From Emiliania huxleyi CCMP1516 (taxonomy: Eukaryota > Haptophyta > Isochrysidales > Noelaerhabdaceae), in assembly GCF_000372725.1 (NCBI RefSeq), contig NW_005197351.1:147092-208778 (forward strand): a DNA stretch of 61,687 nucleotides, in the 5' to 3' direction. A program made the position numbers and the translations under genes. The notes beneath the pieces were generated by a model. It worked only from the letters and a program-made list of their open reading frames with translations, was not told where the DNA came from and did not search any database. Below, one piece after another: positions 1 to 9,594 of this stretch (its first letter is position 1; the number at the start of each line of letters is the position of its first letter).

Positions 1-353
1 TCATCCTTCAGAGCCCTCCATGTAGCTAGCGTTCTTTGCGAATGTCTCGAGGTGGCCAGCAGGCGCTGTCTGCTCGCGGCCTGTGCGGGCCGCTCGTCCT
101 CCTCGCCCTTCTTTCGTCCTCCCGTCCCTCCCCTCCACCATGGCCTCCTCGGCACTTCTTTCTCCATCCGCCTCGCCCTGCCTTTTCGTATCGTGCCGTT
201 CGCCCTCCATTCGGTGACCTCCATGGCTGTCCGTCCCCTTTTGGGTGGCGCTCTCGATACCGTTGCGTCAACCTCGACATCGCTGTCGCCCTCCCCGTCC
301 CCGTCGTCGCCCGTGCCTCGGTTCGCGTCATTGGTAGCGTTTCCGTCGTCACC
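1..353. other. No gene recognised (pyrimidine-rich flank)
   Basis: Pyrimidine-rich, GC-rich sequence. Overlapping open frames on both strands are composition-driven (Pro/Ser/Arg-rich), and none resembles a known domain. The stretch ends where the 1.38-kb duplicated segment begins. Confidence 0.5.
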
Positions 354-1732
354 TGCTCCGCTCGTTAACATGGCATGGCATGATTTTCCTTTTTTGAACT
401 TAGGTACGCACTTTGCGAGACGGGAGCCAGATTGGTGAGAGACGCTGGCGCTGTGCCGTCATCTCCCGTCGGGAAGACGAAAGCTCTGTGGGTCTAGAGT
501 GACGAACTCATGTGTAATCCTGGTGATCTGGTTCGTGGAGATCACGCACAGAAGAACGGAGAGAACGATCTGTTTTCAGCGTTCATCGCACAGTCTGGGC
601 GGGAGACTGTGCGCGGCAGTCATGTGCACCCGCCCAGAGGCAGAGGATCAGAGCCGGCGCGGCTGAACCACGAGAGCTCGCAACCGGCCTCACCACGAGA
701 GCTCGCCCTCGTAGTGGTGCTCAAAGATCTCGCTCACGCCGGACCACCACTGCGCGCCCGAGCTCGAGCCGCCGTCTGGATCGCACCCTGCCAGCCCGCT
801 TGTGAGAAAGTCGCGCACCGAGAAGTACGGCACGTTTGGTACTTCCGAGTACACGCCGGCGGCTCGGAACCCCTCGGCTACCGCGGCGCAAATGTGCTCG
901 CCGATGGCGGTCGGTTCGAGATCGGCGCGGCAGCAGGCAACGAGCTCATCAAAAAGATCTTCATCGAAGCCATCGCGATTCGCACCCGCGATCAACTCCT
1001 CCAGGAACGCCAAGCCCTGTCGCGACAGCCGTTCCAGGTTCGCCTTGTCGAGCACGTCCCAGTTTTCAGGGTCGCTCATGACCTCGATTTCCGGCAAGAC
1101 TTTCGCGACATAGAGGTGCACGCGCAGGTACTGCTCGCGCTTGGGGAGCGCCGTGAATGCCGCTTGCCCAAGGCGCAGCCGTGGGTCAATCCAAGAGTCA
1201 GGCAGACGCCCGTTCCCGCGCGCGGACTGCATTCGCTCGTAGTGGCACATGTCGAGGCAGTGCTGCTCAAGGGCAGCACGGGAGGCGTGGCGAGCTCCGC
1301 AGCAGGTGACGGGGAATTCGGTCGTGACCCAGACGCGCTCGCGCTCGCTCGGAGCGCGGCCCCGCTGAGCGCTCGGGTAGCAGCGATGCTGCAGACCCAT
1401 GTCGTCGATCTTGCGATCACCCTGTCCACTGTTCTCCGGTGTGAGGTACGGCATGCGGAGGGGAGGACCATCGTAGGCAGGTAAGAGAGGGTCTTGCTCG
1501 AGCAGGTAAAGGAAGTTTCCCTCGAAGTCGCGACGATCGAACGTGTAGCGCGCGCACAGATCTTTGGCGCGGGATGCCCAGACGGCGTCGCACCGAGCGA
1601 CCCGAGCGCACGTTTTACTGACCTCAGCAACGAGGTCCAGTTCAGGTTCTTCCAGATGGCTCAAGATGCGGATACACTCGTCGTCGGACAGCAAACTGAA
1701 GGACATTGCTCGCGACGACAACAAGCGACCCA
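354..1732. repeat. Segmental duplication, copy 1
   Basis: This 1379-bp segment recurs in direct orientation at 9595-10969. By eye I see only two differences: a substitution (T532 versus C9773) and a 4-bp deletion in copy 2 opposite about position 920. The segment holds a complete F-box-like gene plus about 340 bp beyond its 3' end. The right edge lies about 26 bp upstream of the start codon, so upstream promoter sequence is not shared. Near identity implies a very recent event, or an assembly or haplotype artefact. Confidence 0.95.
690..1706 (-). CDS. F-box-like protein with Cys/His cluster (intact copy)
   Basis: A 338-residue single-exon frame; the first in-frame ATG is at 1706, and the frame stays open a little further only through non-ATG codons. 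The N-terminus (FSLLSDDECIRILSHLEEPE, then a hydrophobic stretch with VSKTCARVARCDAVW) has the spacing of an F-box, which binds SKP1 in SCF ubiquitin ligases. Around residues 135-165 a Cys-Cys...His...Cys...His cluster could bind zinc. The rest has no domain I recognise. Acidic, regular codon use and the intact frame argue for a real gene. A near-identical copy at 10119-10943 is frameshifted, so this is the functional candidate. The F-box assignment is by pattern and substrate is unknown. Confidence 0.7.
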   Translation of the reverse strand: MSFSLLSDDECIRILSHLEEPELDLVAEVSKTCARVARCDAVWASRAKDLCARYTFDRRDFEGNFLYLLEQDPLLPAYDGPPLRMPYLTPENSGQGDRKIDDMGLQHRCYPSAQRGRAPSERERVWVTTEFPVTCCGARHASRAALEQHCLDMCHYERMQSARGNGRLPDSWIDPRLRLGQAAFTALPKREQYLRVHLYVAKVLPEIEVMSDPENWDVLDKANLERLSRQGLAFLEELIAGANRDGFDEDLFDELVACCRADLEPTAIGEHICAAVAEGFRAAGVYSEVPNVPYFSVRDFLTSGLAGCDPDGGSSSGAQWWSGVSEIFEHHYEGELSW

Positions 1733-2904
1733 CAAAGCGAAAGCCGCGCGCGCCTCACTCCTCGTCAGCGTTGCGGCTCTCGACGCTGCGCAGCACCTCT
1801 CGCGGAGATGGCCGCCCGGCTGGCCTGGGCGTGCAACTTCAGTCGGCCTCAGTGGCGCGTGTTCTCACCAGAACAGTGCCTCCGCGGCGCTGCGGCGGCG
1901 CCCGAAAGGCCGATCCGACCCGGCAGCCCCCCGGAGCGTGCATCCAAGCGTCCGCCACCGCCGGCTCAGCCCCGGCTCGACATGACTCTGGCCCGCGCGG
2001 GGTCGCCGACGGCGCCGAGTCGGCGCCAGAGGCACGCCCGGCGGCCGGATGGTCGCCTCGAGCGCTGAGCGGCTGCCGCCACGGTCACTTACGCTCGAGT
2101 TGCGCCAGGTGCGCCTCTCGGTGGCCCGGCGCGGCCGCACGTGCTCTCTGTAGATGTCTGCTCTCACTCGACGGCAGGCGTGCTCCGTGCTCTCGCCCGA
2201 TTCTCTCCCTGCCGCCGGCCTCCGCCCCCGAGCGACCGCCGCCGCACACCGACTATTGCCGGTATGACTGCCGTCCCTCACTCAGCCGTCCGTTTGTCCT
2301 CAGCGCTCGCACGACCGACGTTCTTCCTCCTCTGCGGCCTCGCTCGGGCCCGCTCGTCGACACGCGCAACCAGCAGACGCCCGTGTCGGAGCTTCTGTGC
2401 CGGCTTTGAGCTTCCATCGCTGATGGGGGCACGCCCGGCCCGGCACTCTCGCACACCGTGGAGCGCGGCACCGCGCGCGCTCACGCCGCCCACCTTTGCT
2501 GCCTGCGCAGGTGCGGCTCTGTCCCGGCGGCTCACTCATCGAGCACCTCACGGCTGCGCGGCGGCTCACTCATCCGCACCACCGCGACCGGTGCGCCATC
2601 CCACATCACGCCTCTCGCCCACGTCCACCCGCACATACACTCTCTCACTCTGTCATGAGTAGTCTTCAATCGACACGGTCTCTTGGAGTAGTCACATCAG
2701 CACCGGCGCCGGCACAGCGCACCGCTACACTCGCCTCCGTTAGGTTGCAAACATCGCCCTCAACATCCGCTTGCGCCTCACACGTCCGGGGGCAGTGTCG
2801 CGTGAGCCACAGCTAAGCACCGACGCCAGGCTCTTAGCTGTTAGCTCTACGTGTACGTGTGTGTGTGGTGGGGGGGGGAGGGCGGCGTAGTCAAAAGAAA
2901 AGCC
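1733..2904. other. Intergenic, no supported gene
   Basis: GC-rich sequence upstream of the F-box-like gene. The long frames here are Arg/Ala/Pro-rich on both strands and look like compositional noise. No RNA gene or transposon terminus was seen. A short G-run with GT repeats lies near 2855-2885. Confidence 0.45.
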
Positions 2905-3648
2905 TCAGTCGAGAGAGGCTAGTAGCCCCTTCGAGTGCGGGCTCCGCGCCCGTCTTGTCCTGGCATATAAGAGAGGCGAATGGGACAGGGGTTGAAGGGG
3001 TACACGCTTGGTACCCGGCCGTTTTTCGCGTTTCTCTACAAAACTGTGTCCAAGCCGAAGGCCCGAAGCGCAGGTCCGAGCTCGACATGCGACCAACGTG
3101 GTCCCGCACACCAGTGCTCGTGCTCGCACGTGCGGCCGCCTCTCCTGCTCGACTACTCGTGCTCTGCCTCTGCGCGCTCGCTGCGTCCGTGCCACTTCTT
3201 CGCTGCCTCTCGCCGCTGCTCCTGTCCTTGACTGCGCCTCGGGTCGAGGCGCCAGCAGCAGCGTCAATGGAGTGGCTGGTCCACACTGCAGCAGCGCCGC
3301 GGGCGGACGCGAGAAGGCAAACGCGACCGTGCCGATGAGCGCGAGCAGAAGCAGCGGGAGCGCGGGGCAGCACGACGGGTCGGGCAAGTTCTTGGCCCAG
3401 CGCCGCGCCTTGCCCATGCTGCCGCCGCCGCCGCCGCCGTCGGCGTCGCCGACCACAGGCTCGTCGTCCGGCGCGGCATCGTCGTCGGCGGCAGGGGGTG
3501 GGGGGTCGGCGGGCACGTCCTCGTCGTAGCCGTCGTCATCGGGATCAGGAGTGGCGTATCGCGCGGTCGACATGCCGGCGAGCTCGTCGACCGTCGAGTA
3601 GGTGCCTGCGACCGAGCACGGGGGTGCGTGACGCTCGGACCGACGCAT
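2905..3648 (-). CDS. Possible small acidic single-pass membrane protein
   Basis: An open frame with an ATG at 3648. Its first half is natural-looking: an acidic, Asp/Pro-rich segment (about residues 30-75), a Gly run, a basic patch, then one strongly hydrophobic stretch (ALPLLLLALIGTVAFAF) that would span a membrane. The last 120 residues are Arg-rich and low complexity, so the true end may lie earlier or follow an unseen splice site. No family is recognised. It could be spurious; the evidence is the TM segment and the biased acidic region only. Confidence 0.33.
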   Translation of the reverse strand: MRRSERHAPPCSVAGTYSTVDELAGMSTARYATPDPDDDGYDEDVPADPPPPAADDDAAPDDEPVVGDADGGGGGGSMGKARRWAKNLPDPSCCPALPLLLLALIGTVAFAFSRPPAALLQCGPATPLTLLLAPRPEAQSRTGAAARGSEEVARTQRARRGRARVVEQERRPHVRARALVCGTTLVACRARTCASGLRLGHSFVEKREKRPGTKRVPLQPLSHSPLLYARTRRARSPHSKGLLASLD

Positions 3649-4728
3649 GGGACCGGCTCTTCCGCGCGTCGAGAGCGGCGACGCTTTCGAGGCGCGCGGC
3701 AGAGGCCCGCGGCGTGCTTCCGAGCGCGTCCGCGGCCGCGACGCGGCAGCGGGAGGTGCCCCGCCCACCAAGGCAGCCGGCCCGGCCGCTGCGGGGCCGT
3801 CGCGGGGGCGCAGGCGGGCGGGGCGACCTCAGATTTCGCGGCTGGCAGCGGGCGCCGCCAGCCGGTGGCGTGAAAGAGCAACAGCTACAGGCCGTGTGAA
3901 GGTTCGCGTCAGTGCCTACGAGTGCGAGATGGACCCGTCCTGGGAAGGCAAGCCCGAGACGGTTGTCAATGTTCGCGGGTGGCGGAGGGAGCATATGCAG
4001 GCAGGACTTGAGAGAATCCGCTTGTTTTTCTTCCAAATTTGCTCCACAGGCTTGGTCAAATCAAGGGCCAAGGCTGCGCTGGCGTAATGTGCCGACGAGA
4101 ATGGCGACACATTGCCGACAAAAACACCTAGTTTGTATTTCAACCAGCACGCTCACCTGCTTTACCGTTAGCTCATGCCTCATCCCTCAAGCCTCGTTTT
4201 GTTTGTCAAGCCTCAAGGCCCAAGAGAGAGAGAAGAATCTCTCTCTCTCTCTCAAGGCCCCGCCAGCTCCACCTCAAAAGGGAACGGCCCTCCTGTTCCC
4301 ACAAGTGCGCAGATACGCTGGCCAGAGAGTGCAGAGACCCTAGAAGCGGAGACCCAAGTAGAGCTGTAGAGGCCGTTTGTAGTCCGACTAGCACTCGAGA
4401 GGACGCGGTCAGCTGTACTCCGCCGTGCTCGCTTGCATCTCTATGCATCTCGCCGTATCACTGCCTTCGCAGCCCTCGTGTTCTCGCGGTGCTCTCAACA
4501 CACCGCGCACCGTACTCACACCCTGGTGTATTCACACCGCAGGCGCGGGACGCGGGCAGCGGCCGCTGCGGCCGCACGACATCCGCGTCTCGTTCAACAT
4601 CGCCACCGGCTGGGAGGCGCGCCCGCTCCAGGTGCCGCGCCCCACCCTGCCGGCTCGTCACACGCTCTCGGAGGTCAAGATCGCGTCGGGCGGCGCCGCC
4701 CTCCCTCGGCCGCAAGGAACCCGCCCCG
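3649..4728. other. Intergenic, no supported gene
   Basis: No convincing frame on either strand. A CT/GA-rich stretch lies near 4222-4260. This is the 3' flank of the F-box-like gene that ends at 4729. Confidence 0.4.
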
Positions 4729-5658
4729 CTATTCCCAACGAAGCTTGGAGAGGAAGTGGGTGCACATGCGCACTCCAGCAGACGTGAAGTGGGTGCCGCA
4801 CTGAGGGCACCGATAGTCGACCATGCTTCCGCAGCTCATCTCGCCGCCTTCTGTGTACTCCCAGTCCCACGCTTCAAAGGACAAGCCGGCGCGCGGCCAG
4901 TTGCGGTCGGCGTCGGCGCGGGCTGGATCCCACTCCTCCTCACCGTCTTCCCCATAGGGGCCGAACTCACCGAAGCTCCGGTGCATGACGGAGGGCTCCG
5001 TTGCGAGCAGGAGCCGAATGTTGAGGTGTCGGACAAAGGTGCACTCGTCGTGTCCAGTCATGCCAGCCGAAAACTCTAGCCAGCCCGCTTCACCTGGCTG
5101 CGGCAGAATTCGCCCTTCCCAGCAGCTTCGCCCTTCCCAGTCGTGGAGCAACGCCCGCACGGCTTTGCCATCCTTGCGAAGCAGCGTCATCGAAATGTTG
5201 AGATGGGCAACACTCTGGAGCTTGTGGAGCGTGTCGTTTGACATCTCCAGCGGCGTGACTGCTGGCGCGTCGAACTGGCCATCGTGCGGATCCTGGTACA
5301 GATTAAAAACCGACCCGTACTTGTCGGTCCAGGACATGCTCTGATCAGTGGGCAGGGCGTGCAGAGGAAGCGCTTGCTGGAAGATGCAGCCGGCATCCGA
5401 CCGTGCGTCTACGAGAAGAACGACATCGGAGGGCTGCGTTGGTGACGGCGTCTGGACGAGGCTGCGAAATACTGCCTGTGGGTCCCAGTCATCCATGGCC
5501 AACGCCGTCAGACTCGGAAAGCGGCGAAAGAACAGATATTGCCATAATCTTCTCTCACGGCCGAGCCGCGCGTGGAGCCTTGATGCGCACGCCAGCCGAC
5601 ACACGCTCACGGGATTGTCGCACAGCTCGAAAGTGCGGCGCCACGAGTCATCGTCCAT
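4729..5658 (-). CDS. F-box-like protein with C-terminal Cys-rich motif
   Basis: A 309-residue single-exon frame. The chosen ATG (5658) opens with MDDDSWRRTFELCDN and is followed by a hydrophobic/basic helix-rich stretch (VCRLACASRLHARL...LWQYLFFRRFP) typical of a degenerate F-box. The upstream part of the open frame is low complexity and is left out. The middle (residues about 90-250) is globular and unrecognised. The C-terminus carries CPQCGTHF followed by CTHF, a possible zinc knuckle. It may be an SCF adaptor. It lies on the same strand as the two copies of the other F-box-like gene and between them, but I see no sequence similarity beyond the F-box-like start. Confidence 0.6.
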   Translation of the reverse strand: MDDDSWRRTFELCDNPVSVCRLACASRLHARLGRERRLWQYLFFRRFPSLTALAMDDWDPQAVFRSLVQTPSPTQPSDVVLLVDARSDAGCIFQQALPLHALPTDQSMSWTDKYGSVFNLYQDPHDGQFDAPAVTPLEMSNDTLHKLQSVAHLNISMTLLRKDGKAVRALLHDWEGRSCWEGRILPQPGEAGWLEFSAGMTGHDECTFVRHLNIRLLLATEPSVMHRSFGEFGPYGEDGEEEWDPARADADRNWPRAGLSFEAWDWEYTEGGEMSCGSMVDYRCPQCGTHFTSAGVRMCTHFLSKLRWE

Positions 5659-6847
5659 CACTATTGCTGCAGTGGCGGTGTCGGCTCGCCGAGGGCCTTC
5701 TGGCGCTGTGCAAGCAAAAAATAACGCATTGGTCCGCAGCGGAGCTGGGAATAGAAACGCCGCAAGCGGCGTGGCGTGGAGCGGTTGAGCATCCCTCCGG
5801 GGGCCCCTCTGCGCCGGGGAGGCGTTGTTGGAGGCTAGGACGCAAGCGTCCGTCGCCCTTTTCAAACTCGGGGCCCACTCCGCTACGCTCCGACCCGAAT
5901 TTGGAGGGCCTAAAAGTTTAAGGTGTTGCTGCGCAAAAGGGGTCGGACACAGGGCGCAGCTCATGCTAAGAGCTAGAAGGGGAGCTAGAGAGAACGACTA
6001 CCCTGTCCCGTTATTGCGTACACCCAAGACCACGAAAGCTCTCTCTCTCCCTGTCCTCACTCTACAGAGCACAGAGGGGGGTCACAACTACCGAGTCTCT
6101 CGACTAGCTGCCACGTTGCCGACCGAGAGCGGATCTCCTCCTGCTCCGCAAGGAGGGTGGCCAAGGCTAAAGTCTTGCCGGAGCCGCTGATGACACATTC
6201 ATGACGCCCGACGACCATGGGCGTCGGCGACGGGCCCACGCGGCTGAGCAGGGGCGCGAGGTTCCCTTTTGCATCGGCAACAGCCGCCCTCGAGCCGGCT
6301 GGATCTCTCCAAGTCCCTAGCCGGGACGCTGTGTGCTGCTGTCGCGAAGGAGGGTTTTTGGACAGTCCTCCGCGGTGACTTGGGGCGATTGGAGCCGCAA
6401 TGGAGCTCGCAACGGAATGACGAGGCGCATGTAACGACCCCCGGGGGTCCCGATAATCGAATTGAGGAGGACGGGCGGTCCCATTGTGTGTAACGAACTC
6501 TCTGAACGCCGCACGAGAGTCGTGTGAGAGCCTCGGAGAGAGGCCCTGTCGTTCAGTCTCGGGCGGCCAACAGGCTCCTGACAACCTGTGTCACCCGAAA
6601 TCCATAGTGTCACTCCAGATCCATAAAATGTCGCATTTGCAGCGCATTTTGTTGCAAACAAGTGTGCAAATGGTTGTTTTGACCAGTACTCACCTGCCCC
6701 TGCAGAGCATGCGCATGCTAGCTCTCGTACATGCACTCTCTCTTCCGTCCGCACCCGCACGGTACCCCTTACGGAGCCCACCATGCCGCTCGCACCTGGC
6801 TCGCACCCACCCACTATGCGTGTCATGCCAGCAGTGCTATGAGCTAA
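5659..6847. other. Intergenic with left 33-bp inverted repeat
   Basis: No complete gene. A minus-strand frame at 6057-6584 contains a GSGKT P-loop-like string, but the surrounding residues do not form an ATPase; it may be a relic or chance. The left member of a 33-bp inverted repeat lies at 6583-6615. Confidence 0.4.
6583..6615 (+). repeat. 33-bp inverted repeat, left arm
   Basis: Perfectly complementary to 8693-8725. The core reads CACCCGAAATCCATAGTGTC. The two arms bound 2.1 kb containing the WW-domain exon. Both arms are followed inward by AT-rich sequence with GCAAAT-like strings. This could be the terminal repeats of a DNA transposon, or two members of a dispersed family in opposite orientation. 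Confidence 0.8.
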
Positions 6848-7113
6848 TCACTTGGGGACGCCCATGAAGCCCAAGAACCTGGCCTGACTCTCCCGCTCAC
6901 TCTGCTCGCGTGCGCGCGAAGCGTTGAGCTCGGCCAGCATCATGCCCTGCGCAAAGGTTGGGGAGAACATGCTCCCGCCCGGCTGTGCAAACACGGAGGG
7001 GGCCGTCTCTGCATCGCGAGTGCGATAGAGCGGCGCCGCCGGTGCCGGCTTGGCCCTCTTGCGGCGCTGCCCCTGCGGCGCATCCCTCGGCGGTGGCGGC
7101 CCGGGTGGTGGTG

Positions 7114-7158
<45 letters not shown>

Positions 7159-7306
7159 GTGGCGGCGGCCGCGTCCACGTCGTCTGCTTGTCGACCGAGT
7201 TGTAATAGTAGGGGCGCCCATTGCCGTCCACGTACTCGGTCCAGTCCTTGCCGATTTCGGCCTGGCTCTCCTCCTCCTCCTCCTCCCCCGCCTCGTCGGC
7301 GTCCGC
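6848..7306 (-). CDS. WW-domain proline-rich protein, 3' exon
   Basis: The last exon of a protein whose 5' part I could not find. After an acidic run (EEEEEES) comes a WW domain: DWTEYVDGNGRPYYYNS...TWTRP, with both signature Trp, the Tyr block and the terminal Pro. A run of about 22 prolines, broken once by Gly, follows directly, then an Arg/Lys-rich nuclear-localisation-like patch (QRRKRAKP) and an Ala/Gln/Arg-rich tail ending MGVPK. WW domains bind proline-rich ligands, so the adjacent polyproline suggests self- or partner binding, as in splicing-factor-type proteins. The exon probably starts after AG|GCG at 7306; an in-frame TAG lies just upstream. There is no ATG in this exon before the domain. 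Confidence 0.75.
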
Positions 7307-8570
7307 CTTCTTCTAGGGTACCCAAACTCCGGGGCCGGTGTGCGGGGAGCGAACCTTAACGGCCGCCCAGAAGCTTTCTGAGCGAACCAATCGGGCCAGG
7401 ATCATCAGCATATGTCCCCTCCACAACATCGTGGGCGTTTGAGCGGTATTTGAGGAGCACCGCCACTCTGAAGTTCGGCCGGGTGGTCTGCAGACCCCCC
7501 CCCCCCCCCGAGCAGCAGAGCGGGCTCCGTGGGGTCGAAAAAGTCGACGCTGGGAGTCGCACTCGTCAAACCATCGCAGTACCATGCGGTCCGCACGTAC
7601 CGCCCACATCCCCTCCACCGCTGAGAAGGCGCAGATCGACCGCCGGGCCGCGCAGTCGTCGTTAAGGAGCGGTTTTCGGAGCCGTACGAAGAGCAAGAGG
7701 TCCCACACAGACGGACCCGGCGAACATGCGGTTTTTCGATGACCACGCGCGATGTGGTATCTTCTTTTTGCTAAAAACGGGCCGCCTAGTGCAGCACCAC
7801 TAGTACAACACGCAACCACACTTAGAGCTCCACAGTAGATGCTTTTGACGAGCGCCGACGGCGTCACGGTCGCCGGAGTGGACGCACTGCAGACTGCACA
7901 CACACACTGTGACCGGGTTGTTGGTGTGACAATGAGCGACACAATCGTCGGCGCCGCGCTATCGCGGCGCCCCGCAGTCTACACACCGCAGGCGCACCCC
8001 TGAACGCGCCATGAGCGCGCAGGCACAGAGCAGCGCCGCGCCAAAAGGCCATTCCCTCGCCCGACCCGTGGCTCCACCGTGGCTGCAGCGGTCCGCTCAC
8101 CTGCACAGGGCAAAAACGTGTAGCTTAACAGACGAGTTGTGATGATCAGTGCTGGCGGAGGCCTCATCGCCGCGAATGTTGCCCGTCGCAGCGGGATCTG
8201 ACGTCGCGTTCGAGGTGTGCATTGGCGGAGGGGTCGCATGGCTGAGAGAGGCAGAGGCAGCAGGCGGGTGGTGGGGCGGCACCTGTTGCTGCCATGGGCA
8301 GCGCCAAGCCGCGCGGCGGAGTCGCTCCGTAGGTCCGCGTTGAGCCACACGAGTGCGCCGACCCGTCGCGAGGTGCCTGCGGGGGTGATGTCGCGCCGAT
8401 GGCTGAGTACGCGCGGCGTGAGCGGCTTTGCGCGGAGAGGCGGCGCGAGAAGGCGAGCGGGCGGGCGCGCCGGTGGTCGGGCACCGCGCGCTGCGGCTGC
8501 AGCAAGCCGGCGGCTGGCGCGGCAAAGGCGGGCAGCGTCGTCGCGGGCAGGTAAGCGACGGGCGCACACG
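7307..8570. other. Unresolved region upstream of WW exon
   Basis: Several minus-strand frames (about 7356-7940) contain short natural-looking stretches but are interrupted, partly by a C/G homopolymer at 7495-7510, and match no family I know. The missing 5' exon(s) of the WW gene may be here. The remainder is GC-rich without a supported gene. Confidence 0.35.
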
Positions 8571-8675
8571 GAAGCCGCAAAAACGCACACTGAAGCCGCA
8601 AAAAATCCCACCGAAGCCGCAAAAAAAGGCACCGAAGCCGCAAAAATGCACACCGAAGCCGCACTTCGCAAATTT
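8571..8675. repeat. Tandem repeat, 21-bp unit x ~5
   Basis: Units begin at 8571, 8592, 8613, 8634 and a diverged one at 8655. Each starts GAAGCCGC followed by an A-run of 5-7 and a short variable end, with exact 21-bp register. Because 21 is a multiple of 3, all frames through it stay open: plus strand TEAAK- or KPQK-type heptads, minus strand FAASV-type heptads. The array sits just inside the right 33-bp inverted repeat. Confidence 0.9.
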
Positions 8676-8692
8676 GCAAAAAAAAACCATAA

Positions 8693-8725
8693 GAGTGACA
8701 CTATGGATTTCGGGTGACACAGGTT
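8693..8725 (-). repeat. 33-bp inverted repeat, right arm
   Basis: Reverse complement of 6583-6615 with no mismatch over 33 bp. It is adjacent to the 21-bp tandem array on its inner side. Confidence 0.8.
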
Positions 8726-9594
8726 TGACTTCAATCGATGAGTGCGACAGGGTGTCGTATTCACCGTAGCCCCCCCCTTGAGTAAACGTAAGCGTAAGAC
8801 CCGCCGCGTGAGCGGCAGCACTTCTTAGCAACACCGGGCTTGGACGCCACCGCGTCTACGGCCACCCTCCCCTTCGAGCGCATAGCCCGGCCGCAAGGCC
8901 GACGCAGCATCGATGGGCAAGCAGCAAGACCGGAGCTCCACCCCGCCGGCCGATGGGCCACCGCCCCTCGGCGGGCATAACGGGGTGGAGCCCAATGCAC
9001 CCTGGAGCACGCAGGCAACGCACACTACCGCGGGCATGCCTTCACCCTCCGGGAGGGGCGCGGACCCCGGCACGGCGGCTCATCTCGTGGGGGCCGCCGG
9101 CTATCTGGCCGACCCGCGCCCACCCCCAGGCTCACTGCTCAACGGAGGCGCCGGCGAACACCGCCCGGCGCCTTGGCAGAGGATCCATGACCTCCCCCGC
9201 GACAGTGTCTGTGGTGTCTAATTCCCCGGTATGCTATTTAGGTCGGCCGCCGGCTCCCTCCTCACTTCCATTGTTTTTTCGCCGATTGCCGCCCCGCGAG
9301 CGGGAGGCCCCCGGTTCGAAACCTGGTCGACCCTTATGACCCCAACTGCCCCTGCACTGCTCCTGTGCTGCCCTGCCGTACTGCCCTGCCCGCACACTGC
9401 CGCACAACTGCCCTGCCCGATCCCCTACCTGACTAGCCCTGACCACAGGGGTTGCTTGCAACTATGTTTTATTCGAATTTGTATGTTCTAGTATCTAGAA
9501 TTGATCTGTACAGCTGTAATGTAAGAGTAAGTATTCACAGTAACCACGTCCACAGGTCATGAGCGACAAGAGGGTTCGAGCAGCGTGTGGGTCG
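8726..9594. other. Intergenic, no supported gene
   Basis: No domain-like frame. A GGTTCGAAACC string near 9312 resembles a T-arm, but no matching acceptor stem, D-arm or anticodon arm was found. The stretch ends at the second copy of the duplicated segment. Confidence 0.4.

Noticed and set aside
510..1484. Long plus-strand frame opposite the F-box-like gene (and its twin at 9751-10350)
   Set aside because: It is the antisense shadow of a GC-rich coding region. The minus-strand protein has an F-box-like start and natural composition, the plus frame does not.
1564..2409. Plus-strand frame of 281 codons
   Set aside because: Low-complexity Arg/Pro/Ser composition, and overlapping frames of equal length exist on the other strand.
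6057..6584. Minus-strand frame with a GSGKT P-loop-like string
   Set aside because: No other helicase or ATPase motif follows and the frame is otherwise low complexity. A chance match or a very old relic is more likely.
9270..9335. Possible tRNA (GGTTCGAAACC T-arm-like string)
   Set aside because: The T stem has a mismatch, and no acceptor stem, D-arm or anticodon arm could be folded around it.
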